From Ornithobacterium rhinotracheale DSM 15997 (GTDB lineage: Bacteria; Bacteroidota; Bacteroidia; Flavobacteriales; Weeksellaceae): 64,000 nt of DNA. The DNA lies in assembly GCF_000265465.1 (NCBI RefSeq), contig NC_018016.1, positions 1,788,001-1,852,000 of the forward strand. Reading direction: 5' to 3'. Every line of letters starts with the position of its first letter. Positions within the stretch are counted from its first letter, which is position 1. Of the stretch, positions 54,715 through 63,701 are shown one piece after another. The notes below the pieces were generated by a model, which saw only the letters and a program-made list of their open reading frames with translations, was not told where the DNA came from and made no database searches. Position numbers and translations under genes: made by a program.

Positions 54715-55227
54715 ATGAAGAGAGTAAAAATAGTAGCTTTAGCATTGTTTGCCAGCTTAGCCGTAGTTTCTTGTAAAAAAGAAACTAAGCAAGAACAAGT
54801 GCTAGAGACTCAACCAGTAGAAAATACAGCCGTAGTGCAAGAGGAAGAACCTACAGTAGACCCTGCAACTGCACCTACTTTAGTTTTGGCACAAGAGGTT
54901 TACGATTTTGGAGATGTAAAAGCAGGCGAAACAGCTGAGCAGGTAATTACATTTAAAAATGAAGGAAAAGGACCTCTAATCATCAAAAAAGCACAAGCTT
55001 CTTGTGGTTGCACAGTTCCAGAATATGATCAAGAGCCAGTGCCAGTAGGAGGCGAAGGCAAGCTTACTGTGAAGTATAAAGCTCCTGAAGTGAACGGAAA
55101 GGTAACAAAAGAAGTAACGCTTACTACCAATACTGTAAAAGGTAGAGAAACATTTAAAATTACAGCTAATGTTGTTGGAGGAAAAGAAAGAGAAGTAGCT
55201 CCAGTAGCACCAGCACCAAATTTATAA
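54715..55227 (+). CDS. DUF1573 lipoprotein
   Basis: 170 residues. Lipoprotein signal (LAVVSC), an acidic low-complexity linker, then one DUF1573 Ig-like domain (about 65-155: YDFGDVKAGETAEQVITFKNEG, ASCGCTVPEYD). The domain is common in Bacteroidetes envelopes; function unknown. Lies 24 nt after nusB and 21 nt before yajC. Confidence 0.92.
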   Translation: MKRVKIVALALFASLAVVSCKKETKQEQVLETQPVENTAVVQEEEPTVDPATAPTLVLAQEVYDFGDVKAGETAEQVITFKNEGKGPLIIKKAQASCGCTVPEYDQEPVPVGGEGKLTVKYKAPEVNGKVTKEVTLTTNTVKGRETFKITANVVGGKEREVAPVAPAPNL

Positions 55228-55248
55228 AACAACTTAAAAAATAAAATT

Positions 55249-55551
55249 ATGGGAGGAGACGGAATGATGTCTTTGGTATTTTTCGGATTAATGTTTGTAA
55301 TCATGTATTTCTTCATGATTCGTCCGCAGGTACAAAAACAAAAAAGAGAAAGAAAGTTTCAAGAATCACTAGATAGAGGAGCCAGAATTGTTACAACCTC
55401 AGGAATCCATGGGAAAGTGGTAGAAATCAATGGAGATATTGTAACAGTAGAAACAGGCGCTGGAAAAATCAGATTTGAGAAAACAGCAATCTCTCAAGAA
55501 TTGACAGCAGCTCGCTATGGAAACGCTGCGAAAGAGGAAGAGAAAAAATAA
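55249..55551 (+). CDS. yajC: Preprotein translocase subunit YajC
   Basis: 100 residues: one N-terminal membrane segment with FMIRPQ, the signature of YajC, then the cytosolic domain (GIHGKVVEINGDIVTVET). Accessory to SecDF. Last gene of the nusB unit. Confidence 0.95.
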   Translation: MGGDGMMSLVFFGLMFVIMYFFMIRPQVQKQKRERKFQESLDRGARIVTTSGIHGKVVEINGDIVTVETGAGKIRFEKTAISQELTAARYGNAAKEEEKK

Positions 55552-55576
55552 ATTCAGAAATTTTCTAATTACTTAC

Positions 55577-55610
55577 AATCCCTGTCCTTTTAAAGATAGG
55601 GATTTTTTAT
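55577..55610 (+). terminator. Terminator after yajC
   Basis: AATCCCTGTC/GATAGGGATT stem followed by T6. Confidence 0.82.
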
Positions 55611-55745
55611 GCACTCTAGTAAAAATGAAAGCAATTAAAAGCACATTTACTCTGTGGGAAATGAAATTGTCCAATGTGCTTTCCTAATTAAAACAAATCG
55701 AAAAAGAAAATAATAATGATTAGTTCAGATCAAAATGTTTATAAA

Positions 55746-55779
55746 CAAAAAAAAAGACCGCAACACATTGTTGCAGTCT
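55746..55779 (-). terminator. Terminator of the tRNA-Glu/rpsT operon
   Basis: On the minus strand AGACTGCAACA/TGTTGCGGTCT around a 3-nt loop ends in a long T run. Between this and yajC there is no gene. Confidence 0.85.
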
Positions 55780-55781
55780 TG

Positions 55782-55853
55782 TAGCCCATAGGAGAATCGA
55801 ACTCCTGTTTCCAGGATGAAAACCTGATGTCCTAACCACTAGACGAATGGGCC
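55782..55853 (-). tRNA. tRNA-Glu (anticodon TTC), downstream copy
   Basis: The 72 bases fold as a cloverleaf: acceptor GGCCCAT/ATGGGCT (G1·U72 wobble), anticodon loop TTTTCAT (anticodon TTC) on a TCAGG/CCTGG stem, T arm AGGAG/CTCCT with TTCGATT. CCA is not encoded. Identical to the copy at 56170-56241. Confidence 0.95.
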
Positions 55854-55870
55854 AGATATTAATTCTTTAA

Positions 55871-56122
55871 TTATAAAGAATTGATATGTTTAGCTAGTTT
55901 ACTTTTTAAGTTCCCTGCTTTGTTTTTGTGGATAATGTTTCTTTTAGCCACTCTATCAATCATAGAAACTACTTGAGGTAATCTTTCTACAGCTTTCTCT
56001 TTATCAGTCTCAGCTCTTAGAGCTCTCACTGCGTTTCTCATAGTAGTGTGATAATATTTGTTACGCAATCTTCTAGTTTGCGTTTGTCTAATTCTTTTTA
56101 ATGCAGACTTATGATTTGCCAT
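55871..56122 (-). CDS. rpsT: 30S ribosomal protein S20
   Basis: 83 residues, very basic, starting [22 protein letters not shown] as S20 does, with the helical [20 protein letters not shown]-type end. It binds 16S rRNA early in assembly. It lies between two identical tRNA-Glu genes in one orientation, so its mRNA should be released by tRNA processing on both sides. Confidence 0.96.
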   Translation of the reverse strand: MANHKSALKRIRQTQTRRLRNKYYHTTMRNAVRALRAETDKEKAVERLPQVVSMIDRVAKRNIIHKNKAGNLKSKLAKHINSL

Positions 56123-56169
56123 AGATTGTCTTTTAATTTAATTCTTTATTTAATTCATTAAAAAAATTG

Positions 56170-56241
56170 TAGCCCATAGGAGAATCGAACTCCTGTTTCC
56201 AGGATGAAAACCTGATGTCCTAACCACTAGACGAATGGGCC
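56170..56241 (-). tRNA. tRNA-Glu (anticodon TTC), upstream copy
   Basis: Base-for-base identical to the tRNA at 55782-55853, 47 nt upstream of rpsT. First product of the transcript from the promoter at 56284-56313. Confidence 0.95.
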
Positions 56242-56283
56242 ATCAATTTGCATTTTGCAAGACTTAGCTTGCAAAATGGTTTG

Positions 56284-56313
56284 CAAATATAAAACTATTT
56301 TTTTTCTCTGCAA
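56284..56313 (-). promoter_or_regulatory. Canonical promoter of the tRNA-Glu/rpsT/tRNA-Glu operon
   Basis: On the minus strand TTG (56311-56313), 19 nt, TATATTTG (56284-56291). The spacing is the same as in the leader A promoter. The rest of 56314-56549 holds no gene. Confidence 0.72.
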
Positions 56314-56549
56314 ATTTTTCTTGAAAAAATATTTTGTCTTAATGAGAAATGACAGCTTTTCTGTTTTGCGGGTGCAAATGTAGAAATATTTTTTAAACTA
56401 AAAAATTTTTTCTTCAATAATTTTCTAGAAAATAATCGGTGTGCGGTTAAAGAGGATTAAACCTTGTTAAAAGATACTAAAATCAAGGGGCTTTTTTTGT
56501 TAAAAAAGATGCTTTTCCTAATTTTGAGCTCATTAAAAAAGAAAATTTT

Positions 56550-57260
56550 ATGCCGAAAGCAAGTAATTATATAGTCTTACTGTTAGCAATTGTAACTCTC
56601 AGTTCCTGTGGAACTTCTAATAATTATTTATCTTCTCAATATAAAGAATCTAATAATACTAATAGTTTACCCGTTCAGTCTCGCGCTAAAAACTTATACG
56701 CGGTAAAAGTTTCTCTCAAGAAACCTAAAATTAATTACGACGATAAAATTACTCCTATAGTGGACACGAATCGTGCCAAAGTTTTAGAAAAGCTAGAGAA
56801 TAATTCATTTACTTCTTATTTCGATCTCACAGTTAATAAATTAATCCACGAAGCAGAAACTTATTTAGGGACTCCTTATAGATTTGGTGGCACTACAAGA
56901 AGCGGTATCGATTGCTCAGCTTTTATGCAAAGAATTTATGAGGCAGAAGGGATTGAGCTTCCTAGAATTTCAAGCAGCCAAGCAAACATAGGAGTGCGAG
57001 TAACAAGAGATGAGTTGCAAAAAGGGGATTTGATTTTCTTTTCAACTACTTCTCGCTCAAGAGTTACGCATGTGGGAATGGTCTATGATGTGCAAGACGG
57101 GAAAGTGAGATTTATTCACGCATCAAGTTCAAAAGGAGTTACGGTTTCTGATTTAGATGAGAGCTATTGGAACAGCCGATACAGAACTGCTAGAAGAGTT
57201 GAGGAGTTTGCGACACCTCAATTGGTGAAAAACTCAGAGTTAAAAAATAAAGATATTTAA
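56550..57260 (+). CDS. NlpC/P60 (C40) peptidase, lipoprotein
   Basis: 236 residues. Lipoprotein signal (LSSC), a linker, then an NlpC/P60 domain (about 100-215): catalytic Cys in GIDCSAFMQ, His in THVGMVYD, and FIHASSSKGV. Similar to Spr/MepS-type endopeptidases that cut peptidoglycan cross-links or stem peptides. Monocistronic with its own terminator. Confidence 0.93.
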   Translation: MPKASNYIVLLLAIVTLSSCGTSNNYLSSQYKESNNTNSLPVQSRAKNLYAVKVSLKKPKINYDDKITPIVDTNRAKVLEKLENNSFTSYFDLTVNKLIHEAETYLGTPYRFGGTTRSGIDCSAFMQRIYEAEGIELPRISSSQANIGVRVTRDELQKGDLIFFSTTSRSRVTHVGMVYDVQDGKVRFIHASSSKGVTVSDLDESYWNSRYRTARRVEEFATPQLVKNSELKNKDI

Positions 57261-57290
57261 ATCTTACTTTTTTGTTTGAAAAAAATATAT

Positions 57291-57328
57291 AACTTCGTTT
57301 CGTGAATTATACGGAACGGAGTTTTTTT
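57291..57328 (+). terminator. Terminator after the NlpC/P60 gene
   Basis: AACTTCGTTTC/GGAACGGAGTT stem, 11-nt loop, then T7. Confidence 0.75.
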
Positions 57329-57372
57329 ATGGCAACGCCTAAGATTTTATATAATAATTGTCAACCTAATCT

Positions 57373-59070
57373 ATGGAAGAAAGAATTTCACAGACATTGC
57401 AACGAAAGATTTACATCATTGCATTTGTTTATTTTATAATTAATGCACTACAATCTTATTTTACTCCTTTGATTGATGATGAGGCTTACTACTGGGTTTG
57501 GTCTAAAGATTTAGATTGGGGCTTTTTTGATCACCCACCGATGATTGCCCTTTGGATTAAAATTGGATTCTTTTTCATTAAAAACGCATTAGGTGTGCGG
57601 TTGGTTTCTTGCTTGATGGGTGCTTTGGGCTTTATAGTTTTTACTAGCCTCGTTGATGTGCGTACCGAAAAGCAACTCAAATTATTTAGCATTATATTCT
57701 TTTCGTTTGTTTTGTTTCAGGTGTTTGGCTTCATTGCGACGCCAGATTCTCCTCTGTTGTTCTTTGGAATATTCTACTTGTATATGCTTAAGAAATTTAC
57801 TGAACGCAGTACTTGGGGGAGGGCTTTTTTACTAGGTTTTTCTATGGCGGCGTTGATGTATAGCAAGTATCATTCAGCGTTTTTAATCATATTTACATTG
57901 ATTCCATTTGTGCCTAAATTCATTAAAAATATCAAAGCCTATGCTGCGATTATTTTTGCTCTATTGTTGTATGTACCACATTTGTATTGGCAATACGCTC
58001 ATGATTTTCAAACATTGGAGTACCATTTCTTTAGACGAAATGCAAATTTGAATTTTTACCTCACCGATCCATTGGAGTATTTGCTTAATGTTTTGGCGGT
58101 AGGTTCTCCATTTTTAATGTATTTCTTCCTAAAAGGCGTGGGAAAAGTAAAGAAAAACACTTATGTGTATTCTATGATTTTAGCGTTTTTTGCCGTGGTA
58201 GGATTCTTTATTTTTGCAAGTTTTAGAAGTTCGGTGCAGGCACAGTGGACTTTGATTGCCTATTTGCCCATGTGTTATTTGCTGTATCAATATGCGGTGC
58301 AAAATCCGTCTGAACAAAAATGGATTCAAAAATTAGGATTATTGACGATTTTTCTGCTGTTTTTAGGGCGAATTTATGTTGTGATTCCAGATCCCATTTT
58401 CAAAACTAAATACCATGGCTGGAAGGAGGCTATGATAGAGGCAGGTAAGAAAACGCACGGCATGGCAGCTTTTGATGCCTATCAAGAAGTTTCGTTGTTT
58501 AATTTTTATAATTACCCTAATAAGCAAGCAGCGATTTACCGAACCTTTGAAGGTCGCCCATCGCAATACACTATAACTGATAATGAACTGAATTTAAATC
58601 ACAAAGACATTACTTTCTTTAATTACGATAAAAGTAAAAGTTCTACGCCAAACGATTCTTTGTATATAAATAGTAGCCGTCCGTTTTCGTATTTTCCAGT
58701 AGATATTAAAGATTTTATTTCGGTAAAAGATTTAAAAATTGATATTTTAGACTCAGAGATTAAAGACGGAAAATTATATTGTAAAATTAAAATCAGCGGG
58801 GCGGTAGATAGCGAAGTGAGCCCAGCATTAGGCTTTCAATTGAGATTTGTGGCGGTGAAAAAGCCATTGTCCTCCAAAGTGCTATACCAAGAAAATGTAG
58901 CATTTAAACCATTTGGAAAAAATCCTACAAACGAAATTCAAACAATAGAAATTCCTATACCTGAAAATTTTGAGCCCAAAGCTGAAAATGTGGGGTATTT
59001 AGGATTTAGTTATAAAAATTTAGACATAAAAAATCAATCAAATTACCTATATTTAGCCCGAGAAGAATGA
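57373..59070 (+). CDS. GT39-family (ArnT/PMT-like) membrane glycosyltransferase
   Basis: 565 residues. About ten membrane helices fill the first 340; the loop after the first helix has [20 protein letters not shown], whose Asp-Glu pair and HPP are typical of ArnT-like enzymes that use polyprenyl-phosphate sugars. A soluble C-terminal domain of about 200 residues follows. Acceptor unknown (lipid A, glycan or protein). Its stop overlaps the ABC gene's start by 4 bp. Confidence 0.88.
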   Translation: MEERISQTLQRKIYIIAFVYFIINALQSYFTPLIDDEAYYWVWSKDLDWGFFDHPPMIALWIKIGFFFIKNALGVRLVSCLMGALGFIVFTSLVDVRTEKQLKLFSIIFFSFVLFQVFGFIATPDSPLLFFGIFYLYMLKKFTERSTWGRAFLLGFSMAALMYSKYHSAFLIIFTLIPFVPKFIKNIKAYAAIIFALLLYVPHLYWQYAHDFQTLEYHFFRRNANLNFYLTDPLEYLLNVLAVGSPFLMYFFLKGVGKVKKNTYVYSMILAFFAVVGFFIFASFRSSVQAQWTLIAYLPMCYLLYQYAVQNPSEQKWIQKLGLLTIFLLFLGRIYVVIPDPIFKTKYHGWKEAMIEAGKKTHGMAAFDAYQEVSLFNFYNYPNKQAAIYRTFEGRPSQYTITDNELNLNHKDITFFNYDKSKSSTPNDSLYINSSRPFSYFPVDIKDFISVKDLKIDILDSEIKDGKLYCKIKISGAVDSEVSPALGFQLRFVAVKKPLSSKVLYQENVAFKPFGKNPTNEIQTIEIPIPENFEPKAENVGYLGFSYKNLDIKNQSNYLYLAREE

Positions 59071-59732
59071 TTAAAGCAAGAAACATATATAAATATTACG
59101 GCGATTTGCAAGTCTTGAAAGGAGTAGACTTGGAGGTTGCTACTGCCGAGGTCGTTTCTATTGTGGGCGCGTCGGGAGCGGGGAAAACTACCCTTTTGCA
59201 GATTTTAGGAAGCTTGGACAAAGCATCTGAAACCGAGAAAAACCAAACAAGCATTCTGCTCGATGGGGTGGAAATTTCGGGAATGAATGACAAGGCTATT
59301 TCCAAATTCAGAAATGAAAACATTGGATTTATTTTTCAGTTTCATCAATTATTGCCCGAATTTTCTGCATTAGAAAATGTGTGCATGCCTGCGATGATTG
59401 CAGGGAAATCACTTAAAGAAGCTACGCCCAGAGCACTTGAGCTTTTATCTTTTTTTGGGCTAAAGGATCGCGCTACGCATAAGCCCCAGCAGCTTTCTGG
59501 CGGAGAGCAACAGCGTGTGGCGGTGGCGCGAGCATTGATGAACCAGCCCAAAGTGATTTTTGCCGATGAACCTTCGGGGAATTTGGATTCTAAAAATGCA
59601 GAAGAATTGCACCAATTGTTTTTTGATTTGAGAAACGAGTTTGGGCAAACCTTCGTGATTGTAACACACAACAAAGATTTAGCCGAAATGGCAGATCGCA
59701 AAATAGTGATGAAAGATGGCAACTTAGTATGA
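59067..59732 (+). CDS. ABC transporter ATPase, LolD/MacB type
   Basis: 221 residues. Walker [10 protein letters not shown], signature [15 protein letters not shown], Walker [13 protein letters not shown]; the size and DEPSGNLDS match lipoprotein-release (LolD) ATPases. No permease is adjacent: the next gene is an AsmA-like protein. Overlaps both neighbours by 4 bp (ATGA), so the three are tightly coupled. Confidence 0.9.
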   Translation: MIKARNIYKYYGDLQVLKGVDLEVATAEVVSIVGASGAGKTTLLQILGSLDKASETEKNQTSILLDGVEISGMNDKAISKFRNENIGFIFQFHQLLPEFSALENVCMPAMIAGKSLKEATPRALELLSFFGLKDRATHKPQQLSGGEQQRVAVARALMNQPKVIFADEPSGNLDSKNAEELHQLFFDLRNEFGQTFVIVTHNKDLAEMADRKIVMKDGNLV

Positions 59733-61720
59733 TAAGTTCTAAAAGAAAAAAATGGTTTATCGGTGGAGGGATTTTGGCAATTCTTCTGCTGATAAGCGGT
59801 GGAGTTTACTCCTATTTTGATCGCGAAATCGAAGCGCAAATCAAAACTTTAATCAAAGAAAATTTGCCAGACAATATTCAGCTGGATTATAAAAAGCTGA
59901 ATGTGAATTTGTTTACGGCATCGTTTAAAGTCGAGGAACCTAAGGTTTATCTTCGGGATAAAGGCATTCGTGTGAATATGGATGTGGCACGAGTAAGCGG
60001 CATTAATCTCTGGGAAATCGTGGTGAATGACCATATAGATGTCGGTAAAATAGACTTCCGTGGCGTGGATGCCGAAGTGAATCCCATGCAGCGAGACACT
60101 ACTTTTGTGAAGAAGAAAACGCCAAAAGATAATTTAGAAATCTCTATCAGCAAGATTTTAATCAATATCAATTCGTTTAAAGTAATCAATCAAAAAGGAC
60201 AGCAAAAGCTAGATTTAGAAAACTCCAATTTAGCATTGAGGAATTTAATGGTAAAGACCAATCCCGCTGATGAAGATGAATCTTTGAAATATGAAATCAA
60301 TGATTTTGAGGTAGATAGTCTGCATGTGATGTTGAGCAAAACGCGAGAAGTGAGCATAGGGCATTTAAAGCTAGATAGCATCAGGGCTTTTGCGCAAAAT
60401 GTGAATTTAGAATTGAAAGACCAAGGCGTGGCACTGGATTTAGGAGAATTAAATTTTCACAGAATTGGGCTAAATTCGATTTTAAGACAGGATACCATTC
60501 GCATAAAACGCATTGATTTGAAAAATGCTGCGGTGAAAATTACGCCATCAAAAGAAGCAGCCCCAAAAGTAGATTCTACCGAGCGAGAAAATAAAATGAT
60601 CTGGGTAGAGCAATTCCGTGTGAAAAATTTAAGCCTAAATAAAATAGAAGAGGGGAGCAAATTAGCCACAAGCATTGGTGAGGCAGCGACTTATATTAAA
60701 GATATTAAAATCTTGACACAGCCAGAAGATGGGCAAAGAGGATTCTCATACCATTTGGTGGAGCTAAAGGCGAAAGACATTGTAAGTCCGTTTAAAACAG
60801 GATTGCACACGATGAAAATCGCCTCGCTCGACATGGATTCCACCAATATTGATATTAAAAAATTATCCATTCACCCAAATTATAGCCGATTGGAATTTCA
60901 AACACACATCAAGGAGCAAAAAGATGTGATAGATTTAGAAATTCCGAGTTTAAGCATACTTAATTATAAGTATGATAACGGGAATGATAAGCCGATGATT
61001 TATGCGGAAAAAGTTAGGTTAAATCAGCCAGATATTACGGTGTATCGCAACAAAGTTACGCCAGAGCAAACGCCACGAAAACCGCTATATTCCGAAATGC
61101 TTAGAAAAGCAAAATTTGGATTAGATATTCCAACTATTGACATTAAAAACGGAAAGGTAGTCTATGAGGAGCATATCGATTATCGCCAAAAACCTGGAAA
61201 AATATATTTTACCAATTTTAATGCGACAATCACTAATTTAAACAATACACAAGCATCTAATGATCAAGTTTTGATTGCTGTAAACACGCTTTTTATGGGG
61301 GCTCCGACCGAGGTGAATTGGGATTTTCATATCTTTAAACCAGCCGATCAGTTTACAATTTCAGGAACGGTAAAAAATCTAGATCCAGAACGCTTGGATA
61401 CCTTTTTTGTACACAATTTGAATGCGCAAATCAAGGGAACTGTAACTTGGGCAAAGTTTAATTTTAAAGGGAATGACAAAGGGGCTAAAGGATATATGAA
61501 GATGGATTTTAGCAACATCGAAGTGGATATTTTGACCAAGAAAACCAAGAAGAAAAAGAAATTCTGGAGCACGCTTGCTAATTGGCTAGTAAAAGACGAT
61601 AGCAAAGAAAATGAGGGCAAAGAAAGCAAAATCATTGTGGTAGAGCGAAATCAGCAAAAATCCTTTTTTAACCTATTTTGGTTATGTTTAAAACAGGGAT
61701 TAGTTGATAATTTGTTGTAA
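59729..61720 (+). CDS. AsmA/DUF748-like single-pass envelope protein
   Basis: 663 residues. One N-terminal membrane anchor (about 10-30), then a long repetitive beta-rich region (alternating 'L.LE...L.L' strands) without enzyme motifs, and a basic end ([10 protein letters not shown]). The pattern resembles AsmA-like bridge proteins implicated in lipid transport between membranes. Coupling to a LolD-type ATPase and a GT39 enzyme is suggestive but unproven. The name rests on pattern only. Confidence 0.65.
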   Translation: MISSKRKKWFIGGGILAILLLISGGVYSYFDREIEAQIKTLIKENLPDNIQLDYKKLNVNLFTASFKVEEPKVYLRDKGIRVNMDVARVSGINLWEIVVNDHIDVGKIDFRGVDAEVNPMQRDTTFVKKKTPKDNLEISISKILININSFKVINQKGQQKLDLENSNLALRNLMVKTNPADEDESLKYEINDFEVDSLHVMLSKTREVSIGHLKLDSIRAFAQNVNLELKDQGVALDLGELNFHRIGLNSILRQDTIRIKRIDLKNAAVKITPSKEAAPKVDSTERENKMIWVEQFRVKNLSLNKIEEGSKLATSIGEAATYIKDIKILTQPEDGQRGFSYHLVELKAKDIVSPFKTGLHTMKIASLDMDSTNIDIKKLSIHPNYSRLEFQTHIKEQKDVIDLEIPSLSILNYKYDNGNDKPMIYAEKVRLNQPDITVYRNKVTPEQTPRKPLYSEMLRKAKFGLDIPTIDIKNGKVVYEEHIDYRQKPGKIYFTNFNATITNLNNTQASNDQVLIAVNTLFMGAPTEVNWDFHIFKPADQFTISGTVKNLDPERLDTFFVHNLNAQIKGTVTWAKFNFKGNDKGAKGYMKMDFSNIEVDILTKKTKKKKKFWSTLANWLVKDDSKENEGKESKIIVVERNQQKSFFNLFWLCLKQGLVDNLL

Positions 61721-61735
61721 AAAAAAGAGAATTTT

Positions 61736-62626
61736 TTAAACCTCTTTTTCTTTATGTTCAATCTCGAAAGTGCAATGGTGAATGTTCTGATGGAGCATCT
61801 CGTGACGTAAATCATCTTTCAATTCTCTTTCGCATTCGCAACTTAAATCTTGATTTAGAAAAATATGTGCCGTCATGGCATTTTCTACCGAGCTAATCGC
61901 CCAAATGTGAATATGTTCCACATGGCTCACTTCTACAAATCCGTTCAATTTGTCTTCCACTTTTTCAAGGCTCACATTAGGCGGAATGCCGTCTAGGCTC
62001 ATGCGTAAACTATCGCGTAGTAGGTGCCAAGTGCTGTAAATCACAATAATGGCAATCACGATACTTAAAACAGGATCTACCCAATACCAGCCAAAACTTA
62101 GCATCAAAAGCCCGCCCACGAGCACCGCTGCACTCACCAGCGCATCGCTCATTAGGTGCAAATAAGCACTTTTGATATTGATATCTCTGTGTTGGTCTTT
62201 CATAAAGAGCCAACCGGTAAAGGCATTGATGATAATTCCAATACCAGCGATAATCGCAATTGTTTTACCAGGAAGGGGCTCGGGATTGCTTAGTCTTTGG
62301 ATTGCTTCTAAAATAACGGCTCCCATCGAGATTAAAAGCAAAATCGCATTGAAAAGAGCAATTAATATCGAAGATTTTCGGTAGCCGTAAGTATAATTTT
62401 TGACAGATTTTTTGGCTAAAAGTTTAAAGCCGATAAGCGATAAAAAAAGCGTGCTCACATCAGCAAGGTTGTGAATCGCATCGGAGATGAGCGAAGTAGA
62501 GCTTACATAAAAACCGAATCCAAATTCCAGTAATAAATAAGCTAAATTAAGCACAATCCCAATGATAAAAGCACGATTTACCTGCTTGGGATCAAATTCA
62601 TGATGATGGTGGTGATGGTGTTCCAT
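61736..62626 (-). CDS. Cation diffusion facilitator transporter
   Basis: 296 residues, six hydrophobic segments. CDF metal sites SLISDAIHNLADV and HLMSDALVSAAV are present; the cytosolic C-terminal domain (about 215-290) has HVEHIHIWAISSVENAMTAHI. An N-terminal run of seven His (residues 3-9) suggests zinc or similar divalent-metal handling. Exports metal by proton exchange. Confidence 0.92.
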   Translation of the reverse strand: MEHHHHHHHEFDPKQVNRAFIIGIVLNLAYLLLEFGFGFYVSSTSLISDAIHNLADVSTLFLSLIGFKLLAKKSVKNYTYGYRKSSILIALFNAILLLISMGAVILEAIQRLSNPEPLPGKTIAIIAGIGIIINAFTGWLFMKDQHRDINIKSAYLHLMSDALVSAAVLVGGLLMLSFGWYWVDPVLSIVIAIIVIYSTWHLLRDSLRMSLDGIPPNVSLEKVEDKLNGFVEVSHVEHIHIWAISSVENAMTAHIFLNQDLSCECERELKDDLRHEMLHQNIHHCTFEIEHKEKEV

Positions 62627-62646
62627 AACTTTGTTTGTATGGAGTT

Positions 62647-62654
62647 CAAAGGTA
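62647..62654 (-). promoter_or_regulatory. Promoter -7 box for the CDF gene
   Basis: TACCTTTG on the minus strand, 20 nt before the ATG. Confidence 0.55.
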
Positions 62655-62683
62655 AGACAATCTAATAAAAAATGCTACATGCT

Positions 62684-62713
62684 TTTGCAAATAAGAAACA
62701 TTTTCTATCTTTG
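62684..62713 (+). promoter_or_regulatory. Canonical promoter of surface-protein leader B
   Basis: TTTG (62684-62687), 18 nt, TATCTTTG (62706-62713). Six nt later comes the ATG that opens leader B. Confidence 0.72.
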
Positions 62714-62718
62714 CCTCC

Positions 62719-62972
62719 AATGAAACTGTCTGAGAACATAGCAATTGCTACCACTCAAAACTTTTTTGGTGAAAACTTACCAAAAACTTTGGCGGTCTTA
62801 GGAATTTGTGTACATACGTACATCAGCGAGACCGTAATATTTCAAAAATCTTTTAAATATGTAAGTTTACGAGCTTTTTCTTTTTTAGGGAAAGCCGTGA
62901 AATCTTACAAATATTTTAGCTTTAAAAATCATAAAAATCTCTCTCGAAATGTTTCGGGAGGGGGGCTTTTTT
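62719..62972 (+). ncRNA. Leader B: conserved structured leader ahead of a VGIN gene
   Basis: Starts ATGAAAC..AACATA (62720-62740), 18 identical positions with leader A. Next is an AACTTTTT block and a hairpin TTTTTGGT/ACCAAAAA (62763-62770 with 62779-62786) at the same relative place as leader A's hairpin. It ends in a terminator (62938-62972). An 86-codon frame runs from the ATG to 62980; Met-Lys and a downstream Asn-Phe-Phe are kept in frame in both leaders, so a short leader peptide is possible. No (AC)n tract here. The RNA could be an attenuator or a free sRNA. Confidence 0.5.
62938..62972 (+). terminator. Terminator-like hairpin at the end of leader B
   Basis: CTCTCGAA/TTCGGGAG (one wobble) with weaker G·T pairs extending outward, then C and T6. 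It lies 51 nt before the ATG at 63024, with no TAnnTTTG box between. Confidence 0.7.
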
Positions 62973-63023
62973 GTGTCTAAATATCAATTAAAACAATAAT
63001 AATTTTTTTAAAAACTAACATTT

Positions 63024-63686
63024 ATGAAGAAAAGTATTTTACTTTTATTAGTCTTAGTGATGGGCGCTAGTCTTTACGCTCAGCAAGAGCAGGGAAGAGT
63101 TGGGATAAACACCACTTCTCCGAAAGCAACTTTAGACATTGGTAAAGAGGGCGTAGATGATGCCAAAGGGCTACTCGTGCCACGCCTTACGGCAGACGAG
63201 GTAAAGACTATGACCGATACTAACAAGGTAGGCGAAGACCAAAACTCTTTACTCCTTTATGTTACACAACCCTTTGCGGAAGCCAAAAACAAAACAGGCA
63301 AGTATGAGCTGATAGAACAAGCGGGCTACTACTATTACGATGCAAAATATAACGGAGGAATGTGGGTGCCTATTTTTGGGAATAGAAAAAATATTTATGA
63401 AATTACAGAAGAAACCTATCTATTACCCGAACATAATAATTCCTTTTTGTATGTAAAATCTGATGAAAATATAAATCTTCATGTATTAGGGGATGATTTG
63501 CATAAACTTCCTTTAGGATTTAATTGCGTAATAGTACAAGAAGGTAAAGGGCAAGTCTTTATCATTGGAGATAGGCTCAATATAAAAACAGCTCGAGGAT
63601 ATAAAACAAGAACCCAATACTCTGCTATTGGTGTTATTATAGACAAACCAAATAGTTTTACAATTACAGGAGATGCTGTTAATTAA
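63024..63686 (+). CDS. Secreted VGIN-motif protein
   Basis: 220 residues; signal peptide (GASLYAQ), then EQGRVGINTTSPKATLDIGKEG, GLLVPRLTADEV and the GYYYYDAKYNGGMWVPIF strand: the standard order of the family. The last 110 residues form a domain not shared with 28151 or 32914, so members differ in their C-terminal part. Possibly regulated through leader B. Sixteen bp before a further secreted protein. Confidence 0.78.
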   Translation: MKKSILLLLVLVMGASLYAQQEQGRVGINTTSPKATLDIGKEGVDDAKGLLVPRLTADEVKTMTDTNKVGEDQNSLLLYVTQPFAEAKNKTGKYELIEQAGYYYYDAKYNGGMWVPIFGNRKNIYEITEETYLLPEHNNSFLYVKSDENINLHVLGDDLHKLPLGFNCVIVQEGKGQVFIIGDRLNIKTARGYKTRTQYSAIGVIIDKPNSFTITGDAVN

Positions 63687-63701
63687 AAGTTTTAAGTGAC
63701 T

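Noticed and set aside
62672-62980. A 102-codon frame upstream of the 63024 gene
   Set aside because: Its first ATG lies upstream of the promoter's -33/-7 elements. The conserved part starts at 62720, and the frame ends in the terminator hairpin; treated as leader B.
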